NCBI GenBank assembly: GCA_964017145.1
Contig: OZ024852.1
Span: forward strand, 1,117,945-1,181,944
DNA length: 64,000 nucleotides
Direction of reading: 5' to 3'
Origin: Agrocybe praecox
Lineage: Eukaryota; Basidiomycota; Agaricomycetes; Agaricales; Agrocybaceae
Below, one piece after another: positions 11,391 to 23,095 of the stretch. The position numbers and the translations under genes were made by a program. The notes beneath the pieces were generated by a model. The model did not search any database. It had not been told where the DNA came from and saw only the letters and a list, made by a program, of their open reading frames with translations. Each line of letters starts with the position of its first letter. Position 1 is the first letter of the stretch.

Positions 11391-12615
11391 TCAGGGCTTG
11401 CTAGATATGTATTGGCATACCGGTTAGCTGATCACATCGAGAGAATACAGTGTGTAACGCGCAGCGTGCGCGTTTGATACGCGTCTAATCATAGGACACT
11501 CGGTTCCACCTCAGTCCGTCCGTCTCTTGAATTAGCTGATGGTATCTTGCATTCACAATGCGTTGGGCTGTTTCCCTGGAAATACAACTTTTCTTTCTCC
11601 ACCGGTTGCCTTTTCCTTCCACGGAATGGTATGAATTCTGTTTGGAATCAGAGATGCTGTCAAGCGACATACCTTTTACTTGGATTGGTGGGAGATTCGT
11701 CGAAGTCGCCTTACAGGAAGTTAAACAATGAGTCCTTCAACCAGCGATTAATGCCCGGTTTTTTGCGCTGAATTAAGTCTGAATGAAGATATTAGTATTT
11801 TTCAATCCTAGCACATATTTACGCACTAGAATATTGACCACATGGTAATGGCCGCTATGTATATATGATAAATTCTTTTCCTATACGGTCGTGTGCACCA
11901 ATCAGACCGTTCAGACAGTTAGTTGCCATGCTCGTCAGCAAATTACTCGGTATCTCATACGTTCCCACCCACTGCTTTCTCATAGGCATCTCACCATCTT
12001 CAAGCGCAGTAGGGAGACAGTTGTAGAGACGACATTCTACACTGCTTTTTTCTGATTGTGTTGTGTGCTGGTGGTGGCCAAGGTTAATTTGAAAACTCGC
12101 GGGCGACGCGTAGTACACACCGGGAGTGCCGGATATGCGGCCCGCAACCTCGGCAAACCGTTTCATTTTAAACTGCGACTTGACTGCAACCAACCTGCTT
12201 GTTCGCTTGATTTTCGTTGTTTCGTTCATACCGCAGAAGAGAATGATAACTTGTCGTCGAAATAGCCGTTTTTAAGTAAGTATTATTTTCTATACTAATT
12301 TACTGGTTTACCATACCGATACATGTTCTCGCGTAGAAATAGGTACTAGTAAAATACACAACAGTATTTTTTCTTGATGGCTATTTCGACAATAAACAGC
12401 TGTCCCCGCCAGCGATGTCAGTAATCAATCAAAGCATTAGTTTCAGCCCATAACTGGCGTTAACTAGCTTAAGTCTTTAGACGAGCATTTTAACATGAAG
12501 TGATCTTAAGAGTAGTATGATTTTGTTTACATACGTAGTACATACAAAGCACATACAGAAATATATTCATACATTATTTTACACTACTCCTGTTAAACCT
12601 AACAGATCTTATCAT
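11391..12615. other. Intergenic, nothing recognised
   Basis: About 1.2 kb between B and C. The 124-codon minus-strand open frame at 11855-12229 has no recognisable motif and I do not call it. A short inverted pair (GTCGAAATAGCC near 12253 and its complement near 12380) is too short to interpret. Confidence 0.5.
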
Positions 12616-14110
12616 TTAGTCAAGGTCGTCGATTTCTGTAGCCTCGCGGATGACATAGATATCACCAGTCTCTTCATCGCGAATGAAGTTGCTCGCGACC
12701 TTGCCGACAGTCTTGAAGACCTTGCCAAAGGAGAAGTGACGAGCATCAAGGTCGCTTTCCTCAAGGTCGCGTTCGGGGAGGTCCAGTTGGTCCTCACGAA
12801 TGAAGTTGCTCGCGACCTTGCCGACAGTCTTAAAGACCTTGCCGATGTTGAAGTGACGGGCATCGAGTTCGCTCTCGTCGAGATCACGTTCGGGGAGATC
12901 CATCTCGTCTTCACGGATGAAGTTGCTCGCAACCTTGCCTACAGTCTTGAACACCTTTCCGATGTTGAAGTGGCGGGCATCGAGTTCGCTCTCATCGAGG
13001 TCACGTTCGGGGAGGTCCATCTCGTCTTCACGGATAAAGTTGCTGGCTACTTTTCCAACAGTCTTGAATACCTTGCCGATGTTGAAGTGACGGGCATCGA
13101 GTTCGCTCTCGTCGAAGTCACGTTCGGGGAGGTCCATCTCGTCCTCGCGGATGAAGTTGCTCGCGACCTTGCCTACAGTCTTGAAGACCTTGCCGATGTT
13201 GAAGTGGCGGGCGTCGAGTTCGCTCTCTTCGAAGTCTCGCTCAGGAAGGTCCATTTCATCCTCACGGATGAAGTTGCTTGCGACCTTGCCGACGGTCTTG
13301 AACACCTTTCCGAAACTGAACTTGGGATCACGGGCATCAAGTTCGCTATCTTCGAAGTCACGCTGTTGTTGAGTGTTCAAGGCAGCAAACACTAGATACA
13401 GCGGTCTCAGTATAATGCAACCTCACAAGAGAAAATAAACGATACGCACGTTCCGGCAAATCCAGCGGCACCCGCAATGGCGTGGCCGGCATGCTTGAGA
13501 GTGGAAGCTGATACTCGGAATTTGGGCTCACGAGCATCAAGTTCGCATCGTCGAATTCGCGTTCGGGAAGGTCCATTTNNNNNNNNNNNNNNNNNNNNNN
13601 NNNNNNNNNNNNNNNNNNNNNNNNNNNNNNNNNNNNNNNNNNNNNNNNNNNNNNNNNNNNNNNNNNNNNNNNNNNNNNNNNNNNNNNNNNNNNNNNNNNN
13701 NNNNNNNNNNNNNNNNNNNNNNNNNNNNNNNNNNNNNNNNNNNNNNNNNNNNNNNNNNNNNNNNNNNNNNNNNNNNNNCCCGCATGTTTTAGGGTGGAGG
13801 AGGAAATTCGGAAATTTTGGCTCGCGAACTTCGAGATCCTCGACTTCGCGGCGTTGCTTGTGGGGGAAGAGGGGTGCGACAGCTGCACCGAACTCAATGC
13901 CCGACTTTGCAGTCTTGGCAATTGCACCAGCGCCTTTAGCGATAGATTTAACTTGGGCACTGGTAATCCTTGGTTCACGGGATCTTAAGAGGTAAGAGAT
14001 TAAAAACAATCTGAAAACACTTTACAATGAGACACTCACTCAATAACTGGGGCAGCGAACGCTGGGATGATGATGGCAGCGGCAACGAGGGTGCTGGTGA
14101 TTTGGACCAT
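12616..14110 (-). CDS. Modular secreted amphipathic-peptide precursor C (interrupted by an assembly gap)
   Basis: Signal-peptide exon (MVQITSTLVAAAIIIPAFAA) starts at 14110. Exon 2 carries a RITSAQVKSIAKGAGAIAK block ending PHKQRR, then the start of a KF.ISSSTLKHAG block. A run of 200 N (13579-13778) follows, then KFRVSASTLKHAGHAIAG. The last exon (from about 13391) has six tandem units in a 117 bp period: one KFSFGKVFKTVGKVASNF preceded by DARDP, four HFNIGKVFKTVGKVASNF and one HFSFGKVFKTVGKVASNF, ending in the tail EIDDLD. Three 1-nt frame discrepancies relative to paralogues occur: an extra T near 13810, a missing base near 13545 and an extra T near 13388. They may be errors at the gap edges or real damage, so it is unclear whether this copy is functional. 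Confidence 0.75.
12660..13360. repeat. 117 bp coding tandem repeat in gene C
   Basis: Six units at a constant 117 bp period. The sequence complementary to the VGKVAS codons recurs at about 12691, 12808, 12925, 13042, 13159 and 13276. Each unit encodes one helical peptide plus an acidic spacer (EDEMDLPERD.DESELDAR). The frame is kept through all units. Confidence 0.9.
13579..13778. other. Assembly gap (200 N)
   Basis: Exactly 200 unknown bases inside gene C, in or next to its second and third exons. The round number suggests a placeholder length, so an unknown number of peptide units may be missing. Confidence 0.95.
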
Positions 14111-14170
14111 ATTTGATTATAAGTGAGTTAAGGTGAGGATTGTTGGAGTTTTTTTGTTTTTGGTGTGAGA

Positions 14171-14276
14171 GCCGCGTACAACGCTAAGCTTGAGTAAATG
14201 TGTCTGGTAGGAGGAGTAGAAGGGATGAGACCGGCTCAGTGGGGAAACAAGATAGGTTTCGCCCAGTATTTATACC
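14171..14276 (-). promoter_or_regulatory. Core promoter and conserved leader boxes of gene C
   Basis: TATA box GGTATAAATAC (14276-14266), box 1 CCACTGAGCCGGTCTCATCC (about 14242-14223), box 2 ACTCAAGCTTAGCGTTGTAC (about 14195-14176) then GCGGC. Same order as A and B. Confidence 0.75.
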
Positions 14277-15448
14277 GTTGAGGCGCGGACCATCACTAAA
14301 CACTCTCACCTACGGTCAGGTATCATTAGACGTTAGGCATGTGCGCGTCTACTGATAGTTTACTCGTTTCTATCTGCATCAATCTCTGAGCTATTAGTAG
14401 ACCGATCACGCATACGATCTGCGTTGTCATCGCTCTTAGTCACCTTGAAAAATCAAGATGCTTCGTTCTCATCTGGAGCATCTTAGGACAGACGCAATTG
14501 TGGACCCTTCGGCACGTCGCACTCCACGACCGAAATACCAACTCGCCGCAAAGTAGACCATCTCTTTGCGCGATATAGTTCTTTGTCAATCCTACAAATG
14601 GGGGGATTTCAAGGGCCCTTTTTTTTAAAAAAAAAAAAAAGTCGTGAAACATTAGTGGACCTTTCCAATGACTGAATAAAGTGAATTTAGACGAAAATAA
14701 TCTCGGACTCGAATGCTGAAACAGGGTATTGTATTGAAAGGAAAGGTTAACTTGACGTTAATCGTCATACGCACAGGTTGGTACAAATTGAAGGCGATCC
14801 GGATATGGGTGACTCTTGTGTCGTCCTGGCAGGTTGTCATACCGCGCACTGATCTTTGACATCGGGTTACTCTGTGCCTAGTGGCATCCTTCCGTGTTAT
14901 CCCTATAGGTTTCTCATGATCAGACATCAGCCTCAACGGCCGTAGAAAGGCACAAAGATGAATCTGGTCCGCTTTTGAGATCGCTGATATTAGTTACTGC
15001 CGAAGTCCCTCTGTCAGGGCCTAGGTGATAATGATGCGAGAGTTGTGACCTCGAGTCGTCTTATGGCCATATGTCGAATACCCGTAGACGGCGCAGAATC
15101 CGAAAGAGCTGGAGAGTCATAAAGTTATTTGTAGTCGTGGTACTAGAAAACGAACTTGATTGAGTTGTGATTGAGTCGCAGAAAAAAGGAGAAAGGTATG
15201 CAGTGCAGCATCATTATGCGTACGTATGTAAGACTCATGTGACTTTGGGTCGGCCAATTCGGCACGATGTTTCTATTTTAAGCGCGCCTATTTCTGTTTA
15301 CTTGGTGACATTGATTTTTAACAAAAACGACAGGTCCTTTCAGCCCTTTCAAGTCATATGTTGTGAATTTTCATTTATTTAGCAATAATAAATATGGAAC
15401 ATCTGTATATTACAATGCCTTCATATTAAACACAATAATTCATACCAT
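14277..15448. other. Intergenic, nothing recognised
   Basis: About 1.2 kb between C and D. A T7A14 stretch lies at about 14621-14640. No gene or repeat recognised. Confidence 0.6.
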
Positions 15449-16785
15449 CTAGTCAAGCTCGTCGAAGTCAGTGACCTCCCGGATGGCATAAATGTCACCA
15501 GTTTCTTCGTCTCGGATGAAGTTCTTGGCAACCTTAGCTCCAATCTTAATGATACCACCAAAGAGGCCTGGCTCGGGCTCACGCGCATCAATGAGCTCTG
15601 CATCGTCAAAGTCACGCTCGACAACATCGAAGAGTTCGTTGTCATAATCGCGAGCATCGAGTTCGGCATCCTCGAACTCGCGCTCAGCGAAATCCATCTC
15701 GTCTTCACGGATGAAGTTGCTTGCGACTTTGCCGACTGTTTTGAAGATCCCTCCAATGGAGAACTTGGGATCGCGAGCATCCAGAAGCTCGTCTTCGAAA
15801 TCGCGTTTCTGCTTTTGAGTGTTCAAGATAGCAACACTGATGAAAGGAGAGGTGTGAGCGCAAAGAAACGATATTAATTATAGTACACCTACGTTCCAGC
15901 AAACCCGGCGGCACCAGCAAGCGCATGACCTGCTGTCTTGACGACCGAGGGAGAAATCTTGAATCGAGCATCGAGTTCATTTTCTTCAAAGTCCCTTTGT
16001 TGAGGTTTCTGGGTGTTTAAGAGGGCAACGCTATAAAAAAAGAACAAGTGAGCACAATACCATTATTTATATGATGTGTTTTTATACTCACGTTCCAGCA
16101 AATCCAGCCGCACCAGCCAAGGCATGGCCAGCATTTTTTATGACAGAGGGAGAAATCTTGAATACACGCTCCTCGAGCTCCTGCACATCCCGACGTTGCT
16201 TGTGAGGGAAAATATGAGCGACAGCAGCACCAAATTCAATGCCGGATTTAGCGGTTTTGGCGACTGAACCGACTCCCTTGAAGATGGCCTTTGCTTGGGC
16301 ACTAGTGATTCTTGGCTCACGGACCTCGATATCCTCATAATCGCTCCGCTTGTTCTTGTGCGGGAAGATTGGGGCAACCGCAGAGCCAAATTCGATCGCG
16401 GACTTGGCGGTTTTCCCGATTGCTAGTGCACCCTTGGCGATGGACTGAGCTTGCGTGGCAGAGATAGTGATAGGTTCACGAGCTTCGAGTTCTTCTTCAC
16501 GGCCCTGAAAGAGGCCACCAACACTGGAAAAGCTGTCAGTAAATAAAAATAGAAATAACTGCTGTGAATGATCCTACGTGAGACCGAGAGATGCACCGCT
16601 AGCAACCTTGCTCGCAATCTTTAAGGCACCTCCGAATCCTTTGGGCTCACGGGATCTACAGATATAAATAAGCTAAACTGAATCAAAGAATACGAGTACG
16701 GAAAAAAGACGCACTCTAGAACGGGTGCAGCAAGAGACGGCACGATGATGGCAGCTGCGACGAGGGCGTTGGTGATTTGGACCAT
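15449..16785 (-). CDS. Modular secreted amphipathic-peptide precursor D
   Basis: Five exons, about 370 residues. Signal peptide MVQITNALVAAAIIVPSLAA starts at 16785. Exon 2: KGFGGALKIASKVASGAS block. Exon 3: an ITISATQAQSIAKGALAIGK block ending PHKNKR, a RITSAQAKAIFKGVGSVAK block ending PHKQRR, and a FKISPSVIKNAGHALAG block. Exon 4: a FKISPSVVKTAGHALAG block. Exon 5: KFSIGGIFKTVGKVASNF preceded by DARDP, an acidic spacer, then after EPEP the unit GLFGGIIKIGAKVAKNF and the tail ending DFDELD. It mixes block types of A, C and F, as expected if cassettes move between paralogues. Function unknown. Confidence 0.85.
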
Positions 16786-16840
16786 TGTAGTAGAAGTGTA
16801 CTTGGAAATAAAATTTAGAAGGTTGTGTTTTGTTCTGGGA

Positions 16841-16948
16841 GCCGCGTACAACGCTAAGCTGGAGTAGGTGAGTTTGATTGGGAGTAATAAAGTGGGATGA
16901 GACCAGCTCAGTGAAGAATCTCAGCGAGCCCCTCCCTGTATTTATACC
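16841..16948 (-). promoter_or_regulatory. Core promoter and conserved leader boxes of gene D
   Basis: TATA box GGTATAAATAC (16948-16938), box 1 GATTCTTCACTGAGCTGGTC (about 16920-16901), box 2 CTACTCCAGCTTAGCGTTGT (about 16866-16847) followed by ACGCGGC. Confidence 0.75.
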
Positions 16949-18935
16949 TTTCCAGCGCCTATCCTTTGAGCACGACCGCAAAAAAACGAATGCCCTAACC
17001 AGTTCTGTCGCCTCGATGTCGTTACTTTGACGATTAGTTTTTGAATTGTTCCTTGAAAATTGAAGCAAAAAGCGACAATCATAGGCATTGATTCGAAACT
17101 TTTGTTCCAAACCATTTGATCGGTGTTGTGCGGGCTGTCCAAGAGAGATGTGTCAGGTTGAACGGGTCTCATACGGCAGTCCTATGCCATGCTAGCCAGC
17201 TGTAACGTTGTCAAACTTGAGCCTAAAGAGTAAATAAAGAGTAAAAATAGTCGGAGGTATCCAACTTTCCCTATCCCAGTTGTCAGCGGAAGGTAGGGAT
17301 AATTGAACAATGTATTAGGTCCTACGTACCAGTCTATTTCTATCTCACATCACCTATCTCACATCACCCAGAAATGAATCGAACAGAGTCTTTTCTAGCT
17401 TCAAAATGGGATAGCCAGCTATAATGACCGAGGATGAAAAGCTTGATTACCAGAAGTCAGTCCTACCGATGCCATGTAGGTCACCAATGGACCTTCGTCC
17501 AACATGTACCATGCTTAAAATCCCAGATTTAGTCATTTCCCTTATAAAAGGAGAATGGACACAAGAGACGAAGGAGATAACTCCGAGAGAAAGAGGCAAC
17601 GAATTGAGGTTGATTGCATTCGATCTGATCGCACTGAGCGCTGCCGTGAAAAATTAGAATTGATCCCAAGGCAAAACAATGCCACGTCCTCACTTCGTAG
17701 TTGAACTTTACAGATACAGCAACATAATCAATGCGCAAGCCAAATTGAAAGTGTTCTGAAACACCTTGGCTAGATGCTGCGAGTTGTACACAAATGTTGT
17801 CGAAGTTCAAAGAGTCGTCGCCGGTCGACGTCAAGCGGAGTTTTGTTTTGGGCTCTGCGGAGACTGAAAGAAGCCTGACCGGATCAGAATGTTCGGACCA
17901 ACTTCTCTATGGGCACGTAATTAATTATGTAGCAATGAAATTTCCTAAGCTCTAACGTCACGATGAATATTCATTCCAAGGATCGCAGCTAACACACTTT
18001 AGTACCAGAATTCTGAATAACACGGCCCGCGGCACCACCTGCCCCAAATATTCCCACGGTAACTTGGTGAAACTACGTACGATGAATGGACCGAACCCGG
18101 GCTGAAGCGTACATACTTATAAAATGAGAAAAAAACAGGCGAGAAGATCAATAATACTTATATAGTTTGTCTACTGGAAGTAATCAGGATCTGATGAATA
18201 AGAAATCGATTTTCTCGAGTCTCGGTCTTCAGAGACAGTGAGAAGAAAGAGGGATTTATTAGAGAGTATTACTCTACAATTAAGCAAACGCAGGTTTTTG
18301 TGTACATTTATTTGGTTTCTATCCTTATTGTCTGTGCAAATGGCAATGCAATTCTCTCCGGAGTCCGCTTCAATTTCATTTGTGTTCGCCTGGGCCTTGC
18401 ATCCTTTCATGGACTTATGAACCCGAATACCGTGGTCATCTGTCTTTCCTCATCTTCCAATTTTCCGTGTTCAAGCCTTCTTTACAAAATTTCTGGAAAA
18501 GTACAGTATTATCAGCCGAAGCGGAGCGAGGCCGCACCTTGTATTGTATATCAAGAAGCCGTCATATAGTGACAGCTCATAAAGGACGAGGGGAGCGAGG
18601 AAATGTCAAGTGCAGACTACAGGTCGGACTCAACGTGGCATCTTATCTTATCGCGGAACTAGCGAATTCACACTAGGCTACACATTCAACGGATTCTGGG
18701 CACGTTGATGGGCTTCCAGAATGCAGACGCTTATTGTACCAATAGCTACTTTAAGTAATTAAATATCCCTTCCTGAGCTTTGTATCAGAGTAATAACCTT
18801 AGCGGCGCGTAGCTTTCAGTGGAGTTAAAACGTACATTGTCGTCAACTGCCTATTAGGAGGTTGTATCTATCAAATTCGGGGGCTCAATCATCGAAGTAT
18901 ATGGCATCAAACAAAAACTGACGATGCAGTGGCCT
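16949..18935. other. Intergenic, nothing recognised
   Basis: About 2 kb with only short open frames lacking recognisable motifs. No RNA gene, repeat or coding similarity was found by reading. Confidence 0.5.
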
Positions 18936-19033
18936 GAATCTATAAAAGCAGGCCGCAAAATCCTTAGACCTGCAGAAAGCTCGTATATCTACCACCTTCT
19001 CAAGGGATCCCACACAGTATCCACTGCGCTACC

Positions 19034-19567
19034 ATGCGATTGTCTTTTGTAACTGCCTTGTCCATGCTCGTCGCGGTCGCGGTCGCGATCCCGGCCAGCG
19101 ATGTAACTGCGTCTCACGTTAGTGGCCATCGTTGCTCTTGTAAAGATTTAATTTACTCACATATTCCTCAGGATGCAGGCCTTGACGATGGAATTAGAAT
19201 CTGTTCTTCTAGATGCACATACGAAGACATCTTCCCTGGCAGATGCGAAGAGCTCAAAGCAGAATTTAGGCACGACCTTACCTCCATATACATCTCTGCA
19301 GGATACGTATGCAAGTTCTATGAGTCAGTATCTCTTGCGTTCCCTGTTTTATTTGCCCAGAGTATTGACGAAATACATACCTCAACAGAGAACCCAAATG
19401 TAGAGGCGAGGGCTCTGTCCCACATCCCTCCGGCTTTACTTCAATCAACGACCCTTACACTACTCGCAGCAGCTACCGCTGTGAGTAGACTGACGACGTC
19501 GGTTCACAGACACCACTGGATTAGTTGGTTGGTTTGTGGGCGTGCTTGGACTTTGATATATACTTGA
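19034..19567 (+). CDS. Small cysteine-containing secreted protein, hypothetical
   Basis: Open frame with a strong signal peptide (MRLSFVTALSMLVAVAVAIP). It then has a Cys-bearing region with CSC, CSSRC, GRC and VCKF, giving six Cys in about 60 residues. A TATA box (CTATAAAAGC) lies about 95 bp upstream near 18939. An intron of about 54 bp (19307-19360, GTATGC...CCCAG) is possible, so the C-terminal part is uncertain; the stretch ALLQSTTLTLLAAATA could be a hydrophobic GPI-type tail. The family is not recognised. It resembles an effector-type secreted protein only in a general way. It sits between the peptide-precursor genes and the transposon and shares neither their leader boxes nor their modules. 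Confidence 0.55.
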   Translation: MRLSFVTALSMLVAVAVAIPASDVTASHVSGHRCSCKDLIYSHIPQDAGLDDGIRICSSRCTYEDIFPGRCEELKAEFRHDLTSIYISAGYVCKFYESVSLAFPVLFAQSIDEIHTSTENPNVEARALSHIPPALLQSTTLTLLAAATAVSRLTTSVHRHHWISWLVCGRAWTLIYT

Positions 19568-19977
19568 TGTAGAGTAAAAGGGAAAAAAAAACAAGAAGCA
19601 GCATTTTCAAGCATGATGCACGACCCATGAAAACTTGACCGACATTTTTATTCCTGCTTCTCAGTCGCCGTGCTTCTGTGCACATGGTAATTTCTGGTTG
19701 GAAATCCGAAAATTATGCAATGGAGTCGTTGTTTGAAAAATAGATCGGTAAATATCAAGCGAACACACGGCGGGAAAGCTGCTGACCAGTGGGAAATGAC
19801 ATATCTGCTGACCAATGTGATGACCAGTCCCAGTCAGGCCCGTGACACGGTCACAATCACGTCGTCCGATTCTGCGCAGATTGGATCAACATCATCCTGA
19901 TTCCTCTTGTTTCTTAGTCTTTTCATCTTTTCTGGGCTTCTGCATGCAGGAGTATATCCGCTACGCTAGCGTATGCA

Positions 19978-22900
19978 ATGTTGGACCAAACTTCAAGGAA
20001 CAAGGTTGTGTGCACATGTGTTGCTATGGGCTGTATCAACCACGCAGTGCAAGTATCCGGCAAGACTGTTCAAGGAAAGCTTGTGGCACCAAATACGAGG
20101 TCAAAGCATCGCTCGAAGGATATGATTTTGGCTGAGGTGGAGGCAGATGGAGATCAGGAACATGGAGAAGACGGGAGAATCACTGATAGCGAGGATGGAA
20201 ATGAAGAATACTGTGCGCCCCATTCAACTTCTCATTCGTTGTCTTTCTGACCTTGATCTTTAAAGCTGTCAACGATATGACACAAGCATTGGTGTTCATT
20301 GCTGCTGCCCTTGCTTCGTGGCTACATACTGTTTGCGGGCTCAGCCGGTCAGCGACGGCGCAGGTCTTGAAGATCTTTGCAATAGTTGTTAGGTTGGCAA
20401 TAGAGTTCGGCCAGATGCTCTCTAGGTTGCGAGTGCAGCCGCGTATATCGTTACCCCAAGATGTTCGTACCGCTATGTCGAGCCTGTCCATCGAACCGAA
20501 TATTATCCGCTCCATTTGTTGCCCAAAATGCTTTAAGAAATATTCGTTTGAAGAAACCCCTCAAGTATGCCTCTACCGTGAAACAAAGAGAAGCAAACCC
20601 TGCGGAACGGAACTTTGGGTAACACGAATGACACCTGGTGGCCCTCGTCTCGTCCCTTGTCGGCTTTACAACACGCAGGACTTTGAGTCGTGGCTCACGT
20701 TCTTCCTTTCTCGGCCTGGAATCGAAGACATCATAGACAAATCCTACGCACATAGACCATCGCCCGAGAATATGAACTCGATATGGGACAGCCCTGCTTG
20801 GAAAAGTCTAGGAAATTTTACAACAACACGTGGAAATCTCACATTCAGCTACTTCATTGATTGGTTCAATCCATTTACCAACAAGATTGCGGGGAAATCA
20901 GTATCGTGTGGTGCAATTATGATGTTCTGCCTCAATTTACCCCCGGAACTTCAACATCTTCCCGAAAATACCTTCTTTGCTGGCTTAACACCCCCTCCCA
21001 AGGAACCGTCTATGACTACAATCACTGCTGTTACCGACCCAGTGGTGGACGGTCTCGAAGCTATGTGGCATGGCAAGCGCATACCAACACATCGTCATCC
21101 AGAGGGTAGTTTTAAACGAGTAGCGGTTCTTGCTGCCATTGGGGACTTACTGGCTATGCGAAAAGCGCTCGGCTACGCAGGCGTTGCATCACACAATTTC
21201 TGTTCATTCTGTACTCTACGACTCGCAGATATTGAAAACCTCGATTATGAATCATGGACATTACGAACAGGATTAAGCGTGCGCGCGGCTGCCGTTGCAT
21301 GGCATACATCATCAACGAAGAAAGCGCGTGAAAAAATCTTTGCCCAACATGGTGTTCGATGGTCTTCACTTCACCGTCTGCTGTATCGTGACCCTGTTTG
21401 CCATACGGTCCTCGGACCAATGCACAACTGGCTTGAAGGTGTCCTGCAACATCACCTGCGCATCAAGTGGGGTATTGGAATCCCTGTTATGTCGAAGCGG
21501 GCTAAGGATGCGGACAAAGTCGATTCTTTCCCTGCATCCCCCGTACTTTCTGAATCATGTCTCGAAGTATTCGATATGGACGTTGATGATATAGATGCCG
21601 AACTGGAAATCTTGCAGGCTGAAAGTCAGCAGTTTCAAGATTCACCTTCTTGTTCCAGACGACTGCGCTCAGAGACATCACTGGTCTTGGAGCGCCAAAC
21701 TTCGATGACTCAGGAGTCGGAATCTGATGAAGATGTCGACTTTCTCCCAAATAACTTGACGGATACTGAATCGGATATTGATTACGAATCCGAAGACGAA
21801 TGGAATGAAAATACCGCATGTATCTTTACCCCTGGTCAACTCGCAATGATAAGAGAATGCATCTCTGAAGTTGTTATTCCCAGCTGGATTGAGCGACCGC
21901 CAACAAATCTCGGAGAAAAGTCACATGGAAAACTCAAAGCTGATCATTGGTATCTTTTATTCACTGTTTTCCTCCCGCTTATCATGCCCGAAATTTGGTG
22001 CGGTACGAAATCCACAAAGAAAAAATCGGATCTACTTCAGAATTTCTATTATCTGGTTACCTGCACCAACATCCTATGTTCCTTCACCACTACCAACACT
22101 TCAGCAAATACGTATATGGATTTCTACGTCAAGTACCGGAAAACCTCGCGTACTCTGTTTCCTAAAGTGAACTCTCGGCCCAATCATCACTACGCAATGC
22201 ACAATGGCGACCTCATGAAATATTGGGGGCCCTTGATGCTTCTTAGTGAATTTCCCTATGAACGCCATAATGGGAGCTTACAAAAGATTAAAACTAATGG
22301 GCATATATGTAAGTTCTAACAATTTAATTTGAACACATTAATTTATTGTTTTGAACAGGGGAATTAGATCTCACCATGTTACGACAAATATGCCGACGTG
22401 GTCGTCTGCAAGCTTTTCTTCGAGATAGAAACTACGTGGGAAATTCAATCAGTGGCCCCTTCCTTCACAATCTTGTCAAGGATGCGATTGCAATTTTATC
22501 ACCCTCTAAAGATGATGGCTGCCAGAGTAATAGCCAAGTGAAGAGGGACTGGATATCCGATGAAATCTATAACATGATTCTTATCCTCGTTAACTCGTCT
22601 CGTTTGCCCTCTGAATTTTTACGCCACTTCAAGGATCTTCCGCATCCACTTGGGTCATTTGTTTTACCCAAGACAGGCCGTCTTGTAAAGACCCTTCAAC
22701 ACAAGAAGAAAAACTTTTCAATCTTTTCAAAACATCCCGGCAACAGCTCTATCAGTTATGTTACGAGAGACACTGAAGAATTGGGCATAGGAATCATAAC
22801 GTCGATGTGGGAACTCGATATTGACGGGGTTTCAAGAACATTTCTGGTTGTCAACTCACACACACCACTATCATTGGTAGACGAACCCCTCAATCCCTAC

Positions 22901-23080
22901 AGTAGCTATCCTGGGTTCTTGTGTTGTCTGGTATATGAGGAAACTTTACCGACTCCAGTCATTATCGAGCCAGCCCAGATTCGGTCACACATCCCATACT
23001 ATACACGACCACAAGGTACCTTTGGTATACAGCGTAAAACCAGACTGTTAATTAATAGCTTAGATCGCTCTCGAGCATAA
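19978..23080 (+). CDS. Plavaka-type transposase (Tnp2-like)
   Basis: Exons 19978-20212, 20266-22308 and 22359-23080 sum to exactly 3000 nt (999 residues). The N-terminus has a Cys/His-containing segment (KVVCTCVAMGC...NHAV), followed by an acidic stretch and a CCPKCFKKYSF zinc-binding-like motif. The core contains blocks I recognise from transposases common in Agaricomycetes: SYFIDWFNPFTNKIAGK, SVSCGAIMMFCLNLPPEL, ITAVTDPVVDGLEAMWHGK, HNFCSFCTL and VLGPMHNWLEGVLQHH. The core probably contains the catalytic acidic residues of the RNase-H fold; I did not assign them. An acidic insertion of about 100 residues lies near residues 500-610. No stop or frameshift interrupts it, so it may be recently active. 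Confidence 0.88.
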
Positions 23081-23095
23081 ATACATGAAACTAGG

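Noticed and set aside
11855..12229. 124-codon minus-strand open frame between B and C
   Set aside because: No recognisable motif, no family box or promoter upstream, and composition like random intergenic sequence.
12252..12393. Short inverted pair GTCGAAATAGCC as a possible MITE
   Set aside because: Only about 12 bp pair and no target duplication was found.
12660..13360. CRISPR-like array
   Set aside because: The 117 bp repeats are contiguous protein-coding units without spacers, in a eukaryotic gene.
12517..13395. Long plus-strand open frame across gene C
   Set aside because: Antisense shadow of the repeated coding units; the minus-strand reading has the signal peptide, modules and tail shared with paralogues.
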